Positions 1 to 8,529 of a stretch of DNA of 64,000 nt are shown here, piece by piece. Position numbers and translations under genes: made by a program. The stretch spans positions 57,021-121,020 of the forward strand of contig CAYWTB010000004.1 in the NCBI GenBank assembly GCA_964461135.1, written 5' to 3'. The notes beneath the pieces were generated by a model. The model was not told the origin of the DNA. It saw only the letters and a list, made by a program, of their open reading frames with translations, and ran no database searches. The number at the start of each line of letters is the position of its first letter. Within the stretch, counting starts at the first letter, position 1. Source of the DNA: RQOF01 sp964461135 (lineage in GTDB: Bacteria; Calditrichota; Calditrichia; RBG-13-44-9).

Positions 1-3000
1 GTTATACTGTTTTTGTGAAAAATTTCCAACGCCTTTGTTAAATGTTTGAATTTTTAATTGTCTTCTCGGATTTTTCCAGTATTCAAATTCGGTTAACCAG
101 TCAAAATTCTGATAATCAGAATCGAAGCACTGGCCGAATTCCGGTGAGAGGATCACCCTGGAACAGGTCCGGTAAACCTTTGTCACCTCATTAAAGGGCG
201 AAAATTCAAAAGCTGAGAGAAGTCTTGGTGCGGACGATAAAGCCGGAATATTCTGTTTTTGGACAAGATTTCCACAACCGTCGAAATATTGAAGGTTAAA
301 TTTCTGAACAGTGCCATTATCATTATATATTTTTTCGGCAATATAATTTATCATATTTCCGGGAAAAAAACTGAATCCGTATTCATACGCTTTAATCAAT
401 TTATGATCAAAGCGGCGGATGGTTTTTATTTTTCCTCCCGGATAGTAGTCAAAAAAGCGCGCAACACCATTCTCATCAATTTCAGATAAAATTTTACCCG
501 TTGCAGGATCATACTGAAATTCCCGTGCCAGATCATCACCAGCTCTGCTCAGCAGACTGCTGACATTATCAGGTATACCGTTTACATGCTGTTCCCCCGT
601 TAAAAAATAATTATTCAAACCTGGCGCAGTATTGTTAAACGGCTGCTGATTATCCCCGTAAAAATAAATTGTGATATTTCCATTGGCATCCTGTTCTTTT
701 AATACTCTGCCGCATTTATCCCTTATCAGGTAATTATTTAGTGTAATTTGCTTTCCGGATTTATCCACCCACTGCTTCAGGGTTTGCAGGTAAACCTGCG
801 GTCTGTCATTCTGATAATAATTTTGATAGACATAAGTGTTTTTATTCAGCAGATGATTGATTTTTTGCTGATCTGGCATATCACCTGAAATTAAAGTGTC
901 GTAGATGGTTTCCACGGTAACAGTGCTGAGATCATACGCCGATTGAAATAAATTATTTGAAGCCTGGCCATAAACCGGGTCTTCAAATCCGAAAATAACC
1001 GTTTTTTGACGGTGCACATTTCCGGCCCGTCTGGAATCGAATATTTTTTCCCTGATGATACGCGGTTTTTCATTGATCATACTGTAATCATCAAAAATTA
1101 CAGATTTAACCAGCAGAACATCCGGTGGATCTGCCGGATTGGTTAAATAGCCGGGATTTTGTTCATAAAAATTTTGTCTGACTAATCTGGGAACATAAAT
1201 TTTTACGGTTTGCAGCAGATCGGGATCTGCAGGGGTAATGCTGTTCGTAGGAGTAACCGAACTGGTTCCGTGGAAGGACGGAATAGAAAATCCAATATGA
1301 TTTGAATAATCATATTGATACTCTGTTCTGTCCATAAGTTTTCCTGCAGAATCAAAGTTTTCTTCCCTGAATTTTGCGTCGAAGTAATTTTCCCATGTGT
1401 CATGGGCATATATAAAATCTTTTTTCGTGTCCAGGCCCAAATAAAAATTTTTAAATTCTGTGACAAAACGCGGATAAACAGCAGCGATACTGTCATTTCC
1501 AGAATGAGGTTGATAGTAATAGGCTACAGTGGAGCCGGAAGATACTCTGATAAAAGACCCGGGAGAATTTCTATCTTCCACCAGGGATTTTTTCTCTTTT
1601 TTTACCTGATCATAACTGACGTACCATCCACCGCAGGAGGATCCGCTGCCAGTTTGACTCCCGGTACCCAGAATGTGAACATAACCATCTCCATAGGAAT
1701 AATCTTCAAAGTATTTGAGATCACCGTTTTCATAAACGATTTCTTTGATTCTCGCTCCATCTCCGTATTTTGTACTGGAAATTTTTTGATAGCTGGCCTG
1801 TGAGGAATTGAAATAATAGTCATAATTTATCTGGTCGGATTCGTACCGGAATAATGTCTTTAAACCCAGCGATGCTGAAATGCTCTTCAGAGACCAGGCC
1901 CACTGATTAGGATTCGGGGGGGTGGAGGAATTAAACCAGACATAACCGTTTCGGTCGTTGCGATAATCAGTCCAGGACTGTTTCATCACCGGTTCCCAGA
2001 AATGACTGGTGGAGAACATATCCGGATTATAATAATAATGGGTAATGTTCTGTTCATCTACATCATAGGTAATCCAGCCGGAGCCATTAATTCCATTATA
2101 ATCAAACACTATAGGAGGGTGAGATGTATAATAAGTGATTCCATCGATAGAGAATGATGTCTGCTTCTGACTGCTGATATTATTCCCGGCTGCCTTATTA
2201 TTTTCCATGGTATACATTTTCCTAAGTGTTAATCTGCCCTGTTTTATCAAACCGGTATTATTTGTACCCAGTCCCCACAGCGAGTAATCATACAGAAAGG
2301 CATATTCCCTCATAATATTTAGCGGATCAGTATTCTTAAGTCGTAACGATATCCTGGAAATCTTTTTAAATCTGGAGATTCGATAAAAATCCGGATCGGC
2401 CTGAATATTGAAATTATCGCGTGCGAAATAATAACCGAACTGTCCGTTATCATCTTCCCGGTCGGTGAAATGGAAAACCAGTTCATGACTGTTGCTCACA
2501 ATTTTTGTTACAAATGTTTTTTCCTTATAATAGGCCGTCAGATCAGTGACACTCGTGGAGGATACATCGGAATTATAGATTGTCCCCATGGCATAGGCAG
2601 GTTCCATTACCGATTGTTTGAATCTTGAGTCGGTGGTGCCACCCGGGTAATAAAATTCCATTAAAGAAACATCAGAATATTCAAATTTAATCCAGCCTCC
2701 ACGGCAGTCATCATCCGGCTCGCCAAAAGGGTCTGCGGTAGAACTGACATAATCAGGACCCAGGATATATAGCAGATTCCATTTATAATAATACTCGAAA
2801 GGGATAATATTATCCCCGTGCGGATCCGCGGTCATATACGGAAGAATGACTTCCCCAAAAATCCTCAGAGGTGCTCCAAACACATATTTCATTCCCGTCA
2901 ATTGATTAATGACAACAAATCTTTCAATACCACTGTTATAATAATGGCAAGAGTTATTCAGATGCTCATTTTCTTTAAGCCATCCGGGATTATTCAGATT

Positions 3001-3609
3001 AGCAGGATTAAAATTGCTCCGACTGTAAGTATTGTTAGGATTCGTATGGACCACAGCAGTTGTATCGTAAGGATCGTACTCAATAGTCAGTGTTCTCGAA
3101 TTTTGGGATGATACAAACAGATCAGCGGATTTCAAATAATATAATTTAGCTGAAAAATCAGGCAGCTGTAAGGTCCAGGTGTCAGGATTATCCAGGGGAT
3201 TTGATCTGGGTGAAAGGAAGTAACCTTTCTGCAGTTCAGAATACAGCCCATGATGATTTTTATCATCCGGGAACGTATTGACCACCCGTTCAATACAGGG
3301 AAGGTTCAGACTGAATCCTAATCCTACTTCCGAAGCTGCCTGTGCCCAGTGAATTCCGTTCTGATATCGCAACATTAAAGGATAGGATATATTTTTGCCC
3401 GGCAACTCAAGCAAGGGAATTTTCAGATTTAAATCACCTTTGCAATCCACCATAACCGAATAATCTGCAACGCTGTTTTCAAGATGAGTTTCTTTCTGAC
3501 GGTTTTCCGGGCCAATCAACCGGTTATTATTCACTACCTGGCTACACAACTGACCTTTCACAAAACTGATAATAATAAATCCATAAAACAGAAGTTTTAT
3601 CTTTTCCAT
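1..3609 (-). CDS. Secreted RHS/YD-repeat-like giant protein, partial (3' end beyond the window)
   Basis: Reading the minus strand from ATG at 3609 gives 1203 codons without a stop up to the window edge, so only the N-terminal part is visible. An AGGAG box lies 6 nt before the ATG. Residues 1-24 look like a signal peptide (basic start, hydrophobic core). Residues 50-110 match the usual opening of RHS-type surface proteins: a line of beta strands ending in GLGFSLNLP (97-105). Two YD-like units are visible near the edge, GRVLKEQDANGNITIYFY (about 965-982) and a second around 1041-1064 (DENGVARFFDYYPGGK). The protein is rich in Tyr, Asn and aromatic residues, as expected for a beta-shell. RHS proteins form a cocoon that often carries a C-terminal toxin or adhesin; that part is not in view, so the role is open. 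It has no co-oriented neighbour in the window. Confidence 0.85.
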   Translation of the reverse strand, partial: MEKIKLLFYGFIIISFVKGQLCSQVVNNNRLIGPENRQKETHLENSVADYSVMVDCKGDLNLKIPLLELPGKNISYPLMLRYQNGIHWAQAASEVGLGFSLNLPCIERVVNTFPDDKNHHGLYSELQKGYFLSPRSNPLDNPDTWTLQLPDFSAKLYYLKSADLFVSSQNSRTLTIEYDPYDTTAVVHTNPNNTYSRSNFNPANLNNPGWLKENEHLNNSCHYYNSGIERFVVINQLTGMKYVFGAPLRIFGEVILPYMTADPHGDNIIPFEYYYKWNLLYILGPDYVSSTADPFGEPDDDCRGGWIKFEYSDVSLMEFYYPGGTTDSRFKQSVMEPAYAMGTIYNSDVSSTSVTDLTAYYKEKTFVTKIVSNSHELVFHFTDREDDNGQFGYYFARDNFNIQADPDFYRISRFKKISRISLRLKNTDPLNIMREYAFLYDYSLWGLGTNNTGLIKQGRLTLRKMYTMENNKAAGNNISSQKQTSFSIDGITYYTSHPPIVFDYNGINGSGWITYDVDEQNITHYYYNPDMFSTSHFWEPVMKQSWTDYRNDRNGYVWFNSSTPPNPNQWAWSLKSISASLGLKTLFRYESDQINYDYYFNSSQASYQKISSTKYGDGARIKEIVYENGDLKYFEDYSYGDGYVHILGTGSQTGSGSSCGGWYVSYDQVKKEKKSLVEDRNSPGSFIRVSSGSTVAYYYQPHSGNDSIAAVYPRFVTEFKNFYLGLDTKKDFIYAHDTWENYFDAKFREENFDSAGKLMDRTEYQYDYSNHIGFSIPSFHGTSSVTPTNSITPADPDLLQTVKIYVPRLVRQNFYEQNPGYLTNPADPPDVLLVKSVIFDDYSMINEKPRIIREKIFDSRRAGNVHRQKTVIFGFEDPVYGQASNNLFQSAYDLSTVTVETIYDTLISGDMPDQQKINHLLNKNTYVYQNYYQNDRPQVYLQTLKQWVDKSGKQITLNNYLIRDKCGRVLKEQDANGNITIYFYGDNQQPFNNTAPGLNNYFLTGEQHVNGIPDNVSSLLSRAGDDLAREFQYDPATGKILSEIDENGVARFFDYYPGGKIKTIRRFDHKLIKAYEYGFSFFPGNMINYIAEKIYNDNGTVQKFNLQYFDGCGNLVQKQNIPALSSAPRLLSAFEFSPFNEVTKVYRTCSRVILSPEFGQCFDSDYQNFDWLTEFEYWKNPRRQLKIQTFNKGVGNFSQKQYN

Positions 3610-4132
3610 CTCCCACTCCTTTTTTTGGCTCATCAGGAATCCAGCATAAATCATGCTAGAATCATAAGCCATATATTTACAAGTAATTATAATATATCTA
3701 CTGGAATTATAAAGGTCATATTTGCGTATACATATGTATATAATAAGTAATAATCATTATATTTTCAGCGGTACGAAAAAATGAAAGCGCTTAGAGGTGC
3801 AAAAATTTTTGCAGTTACGAATGGATTGTGGGTTGGCAATGGTTGAATAAAACCAGGCAAAAAATAGAAAAAAGTCCTTGCACTGCTGCCCTCAAATCTC
3901 CGGAAAGTCTATTCAGGACAAAATCACTAGGGAAGAAGCATCGGTATGAATAGGAAGTATTATCAGAACAGGATTTGATTAGTAATCGGAACTGAAAAAT
4001 TCCAAAATATATATGATCTGAAGAGTGTCAATAAACGGGTCGCACATATGGCAATATTTTTGCTCAAAAAACAATTGCGGGATGATCAAATTATCAAATC
4101 TGCTAATCATAATAGGATCATAAGGTGATTCA
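3610..4132. other. Intergenic region between divergent RHS and minor-pilin genes
   Basis: AT-rich spacer that should hold the promoters of both divergent units. A perfect 14-bp palindrome (GCAAAAATTTTTGC, 3799-3812) is the only clear symmetric element. I found no convincing riboswitch, small RNA or coding sequence. Confidence 0.4.
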
Positions 4133-5500
4133 ATGAACTGCGGCCTTAAAAATGAAGATGGATTTTCTCTTATTTTTACCATGATAATATCCGTAATTCT
4201 TTCGTCCACTATTCTTGCAGTATTTCTTTACCTGTCTGTACACCAGCATCTCATTTACCGGAAAGCCAATTTTCTTAAAGCCAAATATTGTGCCCGGGGT
4301 GGATTAAACCTTAAAATTATTGAGCTGGAAAATGAAAATTCCATACAGGACTGGACGCTTTCTATTAACCAGTGTATTTACCTGTCCCCCCGTGACAGTT
4401 GCATGGTAAGCACCAAACGCTGGGGAGGATTTCTTCACATGTTGTCCAAGTCCTGTAAAAAAGATCAATCTTATTCTCTTCGGTCTATTTGGGGAATCGT
4501 ATCCACAGAATTTTACAATCCAGCCATTGTAGTAAATCCGTTTTCGGAAACTTTGGTGATATCAGGGGAGACTCAAATTTGGGGAGACGTCTATACTGGA
4601 CTGTCCGGTTTGAGGAAAGGATCTTTATCCGGTCTGGCTTATCGCGGGAACAGACTGGTTTTTGGAAAAATTATAAAATCAGAAAAAGATAACCGCCCTC
4701 AAATAGACAGACTATATATTAAACAGATTTTTCATGACTGGCGGAAGTTTTTCACCTTACCGGCACAGAAATTTTCCGATTTTATCCATGAAAATTGTGA
4801 TGTGATTAATCCTGCATCACCGGAAAACGCAAACATCATAATTCTCTCTGTGGACAATGAAGAAATAAACAGGAGAAACTGGCATCTTAAAGGTCCTGCC
4901 GTTTTAATAGCAAAAGAAAAATTGAATATACAATGTTCTCTCCGGATCGAGAATTTTGTGCAGATATTATGCGAAAAATCGATCACGCTGTCAGGTAATT
5001 CCATTCTTTCAGATGTGATTCTGTACTCCCCGGACTCAATCAGGATAAAAAAAACAGGGAGCTTCGAAGGCCAGATTTTTTCTGAAAAAAGTATCGGTTT
5101 CGATCAGAATGTTCGGATAGATCTTCCCAGTCTATTTCTGGTTTATTCCGAATTTAATAATGGATATATTAATATAAAACCTCATGCAGCCGTTAATGGC
5201 TGGTTCTATTATACCTCTCCGCATCGAGCAGAGGCGCCCGGAGCGGTTCAGGCTAACATTCTGATTTCCGAGAATTCGACTGTAACCGGTCTGGTCTATT
5301 GTGATGATTTTACGGCAATTTCCGGAACAGTGAATGGAATCATTATTACCGATCGCTTTTTGCTGGAGGATCCTCCCTCGAAATACATCAACTGGATTAA
5401 GGACGGGCATATAAACCGGGATAAACTCCCGAAAAAATTTACTCTCCCTGTTTTTATGAAAAATACAAATTTCTCCATGTTACCTTTGAAATTCCTATGA
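4133..5500 (+). CDS. PilX/GspK-like prepilin with beta-solenoid passenger domain
   Basis: 455 residues. The N-terminus reads MNCGLKNEDG/FSLIFTMIISVILSS: a short leader ending in Gly before a hydrophobic helix, the form of a type IV prepilin signal. Position +5 of the mature protein is Phe, not the usual Glu, which is typical of GspK/PilX-type tip pilins. Residues about 115-420 consist of short strand-turn repeats (ISGETQIWGDVYTG, LSGNSILSDVILYS, AISGTVNGIIITD) resembling the bactofilin/beta-solenoid fold seen in long FCB pilus proteins. The start is supported by AAGGTG about 6 nt upstream. Its stop overlaps the next start (ATGA, 5497-5500), so the genes are translationally coupled. Likely role: large minor pilin at the tip of a type IV pilus or type II secretion pseudopilus. 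No assembly ATPase or secretin gene is in the window. Confidence 0.7.
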   Translation: MNCGLKNEDGFSLIFTMIISVILSSTILAVFLYLSVHQHLIYRKANFLKAKYCARGGLNLKIIELENENSIQDWTLSINQCIYLSPRDSCMVSTKRWGGFLHMLSKSCKKDQSYSLRSIWGIVSTEFYNPAIVVNPFSETLVISGETQIWGDVYTGLSGLRKGSLSGLAYRGNRLVFGKIIKSEKDNRPQIDRLYIKQIFHDWRKFFTLPAQKFSDFIHENCDVINPASPENANIIILSVDNEEINRRNWHLKGPAVLIAKEKLNIQCSLRIENFVQILCEKSITLSGNSILSDVILYSPDSIRIKKTGSFEGQIFSEKSIGFDQNVRIDLPSLFLVYSEFNNGYINIKPHAAVNGWFYYTSPHRAEAPGAVQANILISENSTVTGLVYCDDFTAISGTVNGIIITDRFLLEDPPSKYINWIKDGHINRDKLPKKFTLPVFMKNTNFSMLPLKFL

Positions 5501-5859
5501 AAAAAAATCTGGAAAAAGACGAAGGATACACGCTCATAGAAGTATTGACTGCTTTCAGCCTATTTTTTCTTCTGATTTTTCCCCTTCATCAATTGATCAG
5601 TTTTTTCTACTGCGATTCCCACAATTTGGATATCCTGAATGCGATAAACCTGGCTGAAAGTGAAATGGAGCTGGCTGTTTTAAAGAACAATTTTTCTGAG
5701 ATTAGCTATACCACAGAAATCAATAGAAAAAAATATAAGATCCTCCGGCAAATAAAGACGGACCGGAATCTGGTTTTGGTGGAGGTGAAGATATATTCAC
5801 TGCGAAAAAACAGGGTAATAATACATTTCATAACCTGCTGTAGTCGAAAGGACGATTAA
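5497..5859 (+). CDS. Minor prepilin (PilV/GspI-like)
   Basis: 120 residues. The leader MKKNLEKDEG is followed by YTLIEVLTAFSLFF, a classic class III prepilin signal with Glu at +5 of the mature protein. The rest is a short pilin head (about 85 residues) without a recognisable subfamily signature. It overlaps the upstream large pilin by 4 bp and is followed 2 bp later by the ATT start proposed for the next pilin. Known biology: such subunits are cut by prepilin peptidase (PilD/GspO) and prime pilus assembly. No peptidase gene is present here. Confidence 0.75.
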   Translation: MKKNLEKDEGYTLIEVLTAFSLFFLLIFPLHQLISFFYCDSHNLDILNAINLAESEMELAVLKNNFSEISYTTEINRKKYKILRQIKTDRNLVLVEVKIYSLRKNRVIIHFITCCSRKDD

Positions 5860-5861
5860 AC

Positions 5862-6389
5862 ATTAAATCTGTCCTAATTAATAAAAACGGTTATACTGCC
5901 ATTGAGTTAATGATCGCTTTACAGCTTTCCTTACTGCTGATAAGCATGGTTTATTTGAGCTATCTGTTTGCATCCTCGCTTATGATAAAATGGCAAAGGA
6001 AAGTTGAAATCGAAAATCAACTGTCGGTCATATCAAGAGACATGTCGGTTAAAATTAATTCCATCCGTGAATTATTAAACGCAGGGCCCCATGATATTAC
6101 GGCAATAAATAATAGCGGGGATACACTGAATATCTCCCTGCATCCCGTCTTAAAATTAAACAGACATACATTTGGAAATGAAAACATTAAATATAAGGAG
6201 GGGAACTTCCGCTATTATATTAAAAGTCAATCTGATGGCAATGATATTACCATAACGGAAGGTCCGAATTTAACTCATAAATACCTCGCTATCGGTGTGG
6301 AATTCAATTTAAAATTTATCATATTCAACAGGATGTATCAGCTGAAATCTACCGTTTATCTTCAAATGCTAAATAATATTTCCTTCTAA
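5862..6389 (+). CDS. Minor prepilin (PilW/GspJ-like) with apparent ATT start codon
   Basis: 175 residues when started at ATT 5862. The only in-frame ATG upstream of the conserved core (5910) falls inside the prepilin motif and would remove the leader. Reading back, the frame is open to a TAG at 5841 and contains no ATG, GTG, TTG or CTG before 5910. ATT at 5862 lies 9 nt after AAAGGA and gives the leader MKSVLINKNG followed by YTAIELMIALQLS, a textbook prepilin site with Glu at +5. The stop of the previous gene is at 5857-5859, so coupling may help initiation. An alternative is a sequencing error that removed a normal start. The C-terminal part is a small beta-rich pilin head. Confidence 0.7.
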   Translation: MKSVLINKNGYTAIELMIALQLSLLLISMVYLSYLFASSLMIKWQRKVEIENQLSVISRDMSVKINSIRELLNAGPHDITAINNSGDTLNISLHPVLKLNRHTFGNENIKYKEGNFRYYIKSQSDGNDITITEGPNLTHKYLAIGVEFNLKFIIFNRMYQLKSTVYLQMLNNISF

Positions 6390-6847
6390 ATTTACCGTTA
6401 CCATATTTCAGGAAGGCACATTAATGGGTGAAGGGGCAGAGTATCGAAGATGAAGGATTAAAGATGAAGGAAATAAACATTTGACAGTTGAGCGAGAGGG
6501 TAAAGGATAAACGGTAAAGGGAGAAAAGGGAACGGATTACATATCCAGTGTGTGAGATTTTTTTGTGTAATTTGTATTTTGGATTTTATCTCCCCGGATT
6601 CATAAAACATGAAACCCTTTTTTTATTGCACCTTGAATCTCCGGTCCAGCTCCCTAAACCCCGGATCCTTTTTAAATTGCCGGAACGATTCTCACTTCAT
6701 ATCATGGAACCAGCATCTTCAGGACGGGTCACAAATACCTGAATTCTGAAAACCTACTTCCTGCTTTCAGCTTTCAGCTATTAACTTTCCGGATACCTGT
6801 TTTGCTGCCACCTGGATCCAGGAGGCTGAGCAATGGATGCCAACTCA
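6390..6847. other. Intergenic region with purine-rich low-complexity tract
   Basis: About 460 bp without a supported gene. The segment 6421-6535 is strongly purine-biased (repeated words such as GATGAAGG, GGTAAAGG, GGGAGAAAAGGG) and resembles tracts at 29240-29290, 62950-63060 and 63890-63945, and in complement at 52246-52280. Around 6760-6790 are words like CTGCTTTCAGCTTTCAGC that reappear in complement near 57515. Confidence 0.5.
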
Positions 6848-7090
6848 TTACATTTTTTTAAACAATCCGATAAGCCACAATAAGACTATCGCACCGACCG
6901 TTGCGGTAATCACGGACCCGATGAATCCGTAGGCAGTGACTCCCACCAGATCAAACAAAAACCCGCCAATAAAGGCACCAATCCAACCCACAACAATATT
7001 TCCAAGCAGGCCGAACCCCCTGCCCTTCATGATTTTACCCGCCAGCCAGCCGGCAAGGAGGCCGATGATTAAAAAGGCAATAATGTGCAT
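6848..7090 (-). CDS. GlsB/YeaQ/YmgE-family stress-response membrane protein
   Basis: 80 residues, almost entirely hydrophobic, with three predicted membrane helices separated by glycine-rich turns (GLLAGWLAGKIMKGRGFGLLGN at the N-terminus, WIGAFIGGFLFDLVG in the middle). This length and the AGxxxxxxGRGFGLLGNI pattern match the transglycosylase-associated/GlsB family, which is induced by general or envelope stress; its biochemical role is not known. The start is supported by GGAGGG upstream of the ATG. It stands alone, downstream of and co-oriented with the CorC-like gene. Confidence 0.85.
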   Translation of the reverse strand: MHIIAFLIIGLLAGWLAGKIMKGRGFGLLGNIVVGWIGAFIGGFLFDLVGVTAYGFIGSVITATVGAIVLLWLIGLFKKM

Positions 7091-7167
7091 GAAATCCCTC
7101 CGGAGTAAGTGTTTTGTAACAAGTTTTATCAGTAGTTTTTAAAAATGGGATATTCCCGGTCCGGGTT

Positions 7168-8376
7168 TCAGGGAAGTATCAGGCGCACCCAGTCCACCTT
7201 GCGGCGGGTTGCACGTGTTATTACAAATTTAACGCCGTTATATTCAAAGCTCTCGTCCCGCTTGGGAATATGTCCGAGATAGTTTAGAATGAAACCGGCC
7301 AGGGTGTCATATTCTCCTTCCGGAATTGAGATTCCGGTCTCTTCATTCAGTTGCTCAAGCTCGATCCGGGCACTTACACTGAAAATCCGATCCTCAATTT
7401 TACGGACGTGGATTTCAGTGGCATCATATTCATCAATTATTTCCCCCACCAACTCTTCAATGATATCTTCCGTGGTTACCAGTCCGGCTGTACCTCCATA
7501 CTCATCAATTATGATGGCAATTGAGGTATTTTTCTGCCGGAAATTACGCATCAGTGACAGGCTTCGCTTGGTTTCGGGCACGAAAAGTACCTCCCGAATG
7601 ATGTCCTGAATGGAATTGGGTTGAAGGAAAAGGTCTTTCAGAAATACCACCCCTATAATATCATCCAGATTGTCCCGATACACCGGAATTTTGGTAAATC
7701 CCGATTTCTGAAATATCGTCGCCAATTTTTCGATGGAAGCATCCTGCTCAACAGCAATGATTTCAGTTCGGGGTATCATGGCATCTCTGACATGTAGCTG
7801 CCGTAAATCAAGCAACCGGGTTATAATCAGATTTTCCCGTTCATCCAGACTGACATAGTTCTGGCTTTCCTTAATGAGAACTTCCACATCTCTTTTGGAA
7901 AAAAAATCGGTGATTTCAGTGGATGGATAATTAAACAGTTTCAGGATTAGTCCGCTCAGGAAACTAACAATCCAGATAATGGGCCGAAACAGATAATAGA
8001 AAAATTTCAAAAGGTAAGCCACTTTACGGATAATCCAGTCTGCCAGGCTGCGAAACAGGGTCTTTGGAATAATTTCACCAAACAGGATGGTAATGCCGGT
8101 GATAAGCAGCCAGGTAAGTTTTTCATCCATGTAACGGTGGAGATAGAGAGTTGCATAAGAAGCGAATGCTACATTAGCCAGGTTATTCCCAACCAGAGTA
8201 GTATAAATGAAATTTTCCGGTTTTCTGAGGAATTCAGCAATAATTTCAGCTGTTCTGTTTTTCTGCCGGCGCCACAGCTCAATGCGGACACGGTTTACGG
8301 AAATAAAGGCGGTTTCCGTACCGGAAAAATAAAACGTCATCAGCAGTGTCACCAAAATGATAATCAGTTCATACAA
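7168..8376 (-). CDS. CorC/HlyC-type CNNM transporter with CBS pair
   Basis: 402 residues. Residues 1-170 form the DUF21/CNNM membrane domain (SGTETAF near the start, GEIIPK at 100-105). Residues about 195-320 are two CBS domains that include the signature IDEYGGTAGLVTTEDIIEE, and 325-400 are the CorC_HlyC transporter-associated domain. Members are linked to Mg2+ or Co2+ transport and resistance; older annotations call them hemolysins. The start codon is TTG (8374-8376) with GAGGA 9 nt upstream; an in-frame stop just upstream leaves no better start. Divergent from the pullulanase gene. Confidence 0.85.
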   Translation of the reverse strand: MYELIIILVTLLMTFYFSGTETAFISVNRVRIELWRRQKNRTAEIIAEFLRKPENFIYTTLVGNNLANVAFASYATLYLHRYMDEKLTWLLITGITILFGEIIPKTLFRSLADWIIRKVAYLLKFFYYLFRPIIWIVSFLSGLILKLFNYPSTEITDFFSKRDVEVLIKESQNYVSLDERENLIITRLLDLRQLHVRDAMIPRTEIIAVEQDASIEKLATIFQKSGFTKIPVYRDNLDDIIGVVFLKDLFLQPNSIQDIIREVLFVPETKRSLSLMRNFRQKNTSIAIIIDEYGGTAGLVTTEDIIEELVGEIIDEYDATEIHVRKIEDRIFSVSARIELEQLNEETGISIPEGEYDTLAGFILNYLGHIPKRDESFEYNGVKFVITRATRRKVDWVRLILP

Positions 8377-8529
8377 GACGGTATATCCTCATTTCCTGCT
8401 TCACTATTTCAACAGTCGTATAAAATACTAACATTTACGGTTTCGGGCCAAGTACAAAATTTTGCTTTTTTAATGTTTAAGTGAATATTTTTATTATATT
8501 ATCAAATTATATCAGAAAAGGGTCGTTTA

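Noticed and set aside
3781..3846. 21-codon plus-strand frame in the RHS-pilin spacer
   Set aside because: Too short, no binding site, overlaps a palindrome; no support for expression.
3610..4132. Possible c-di-GMP riboswitch before the pilin operon
   Set aside because: The conserved GEMM core and tetraloop receptor could not be found.
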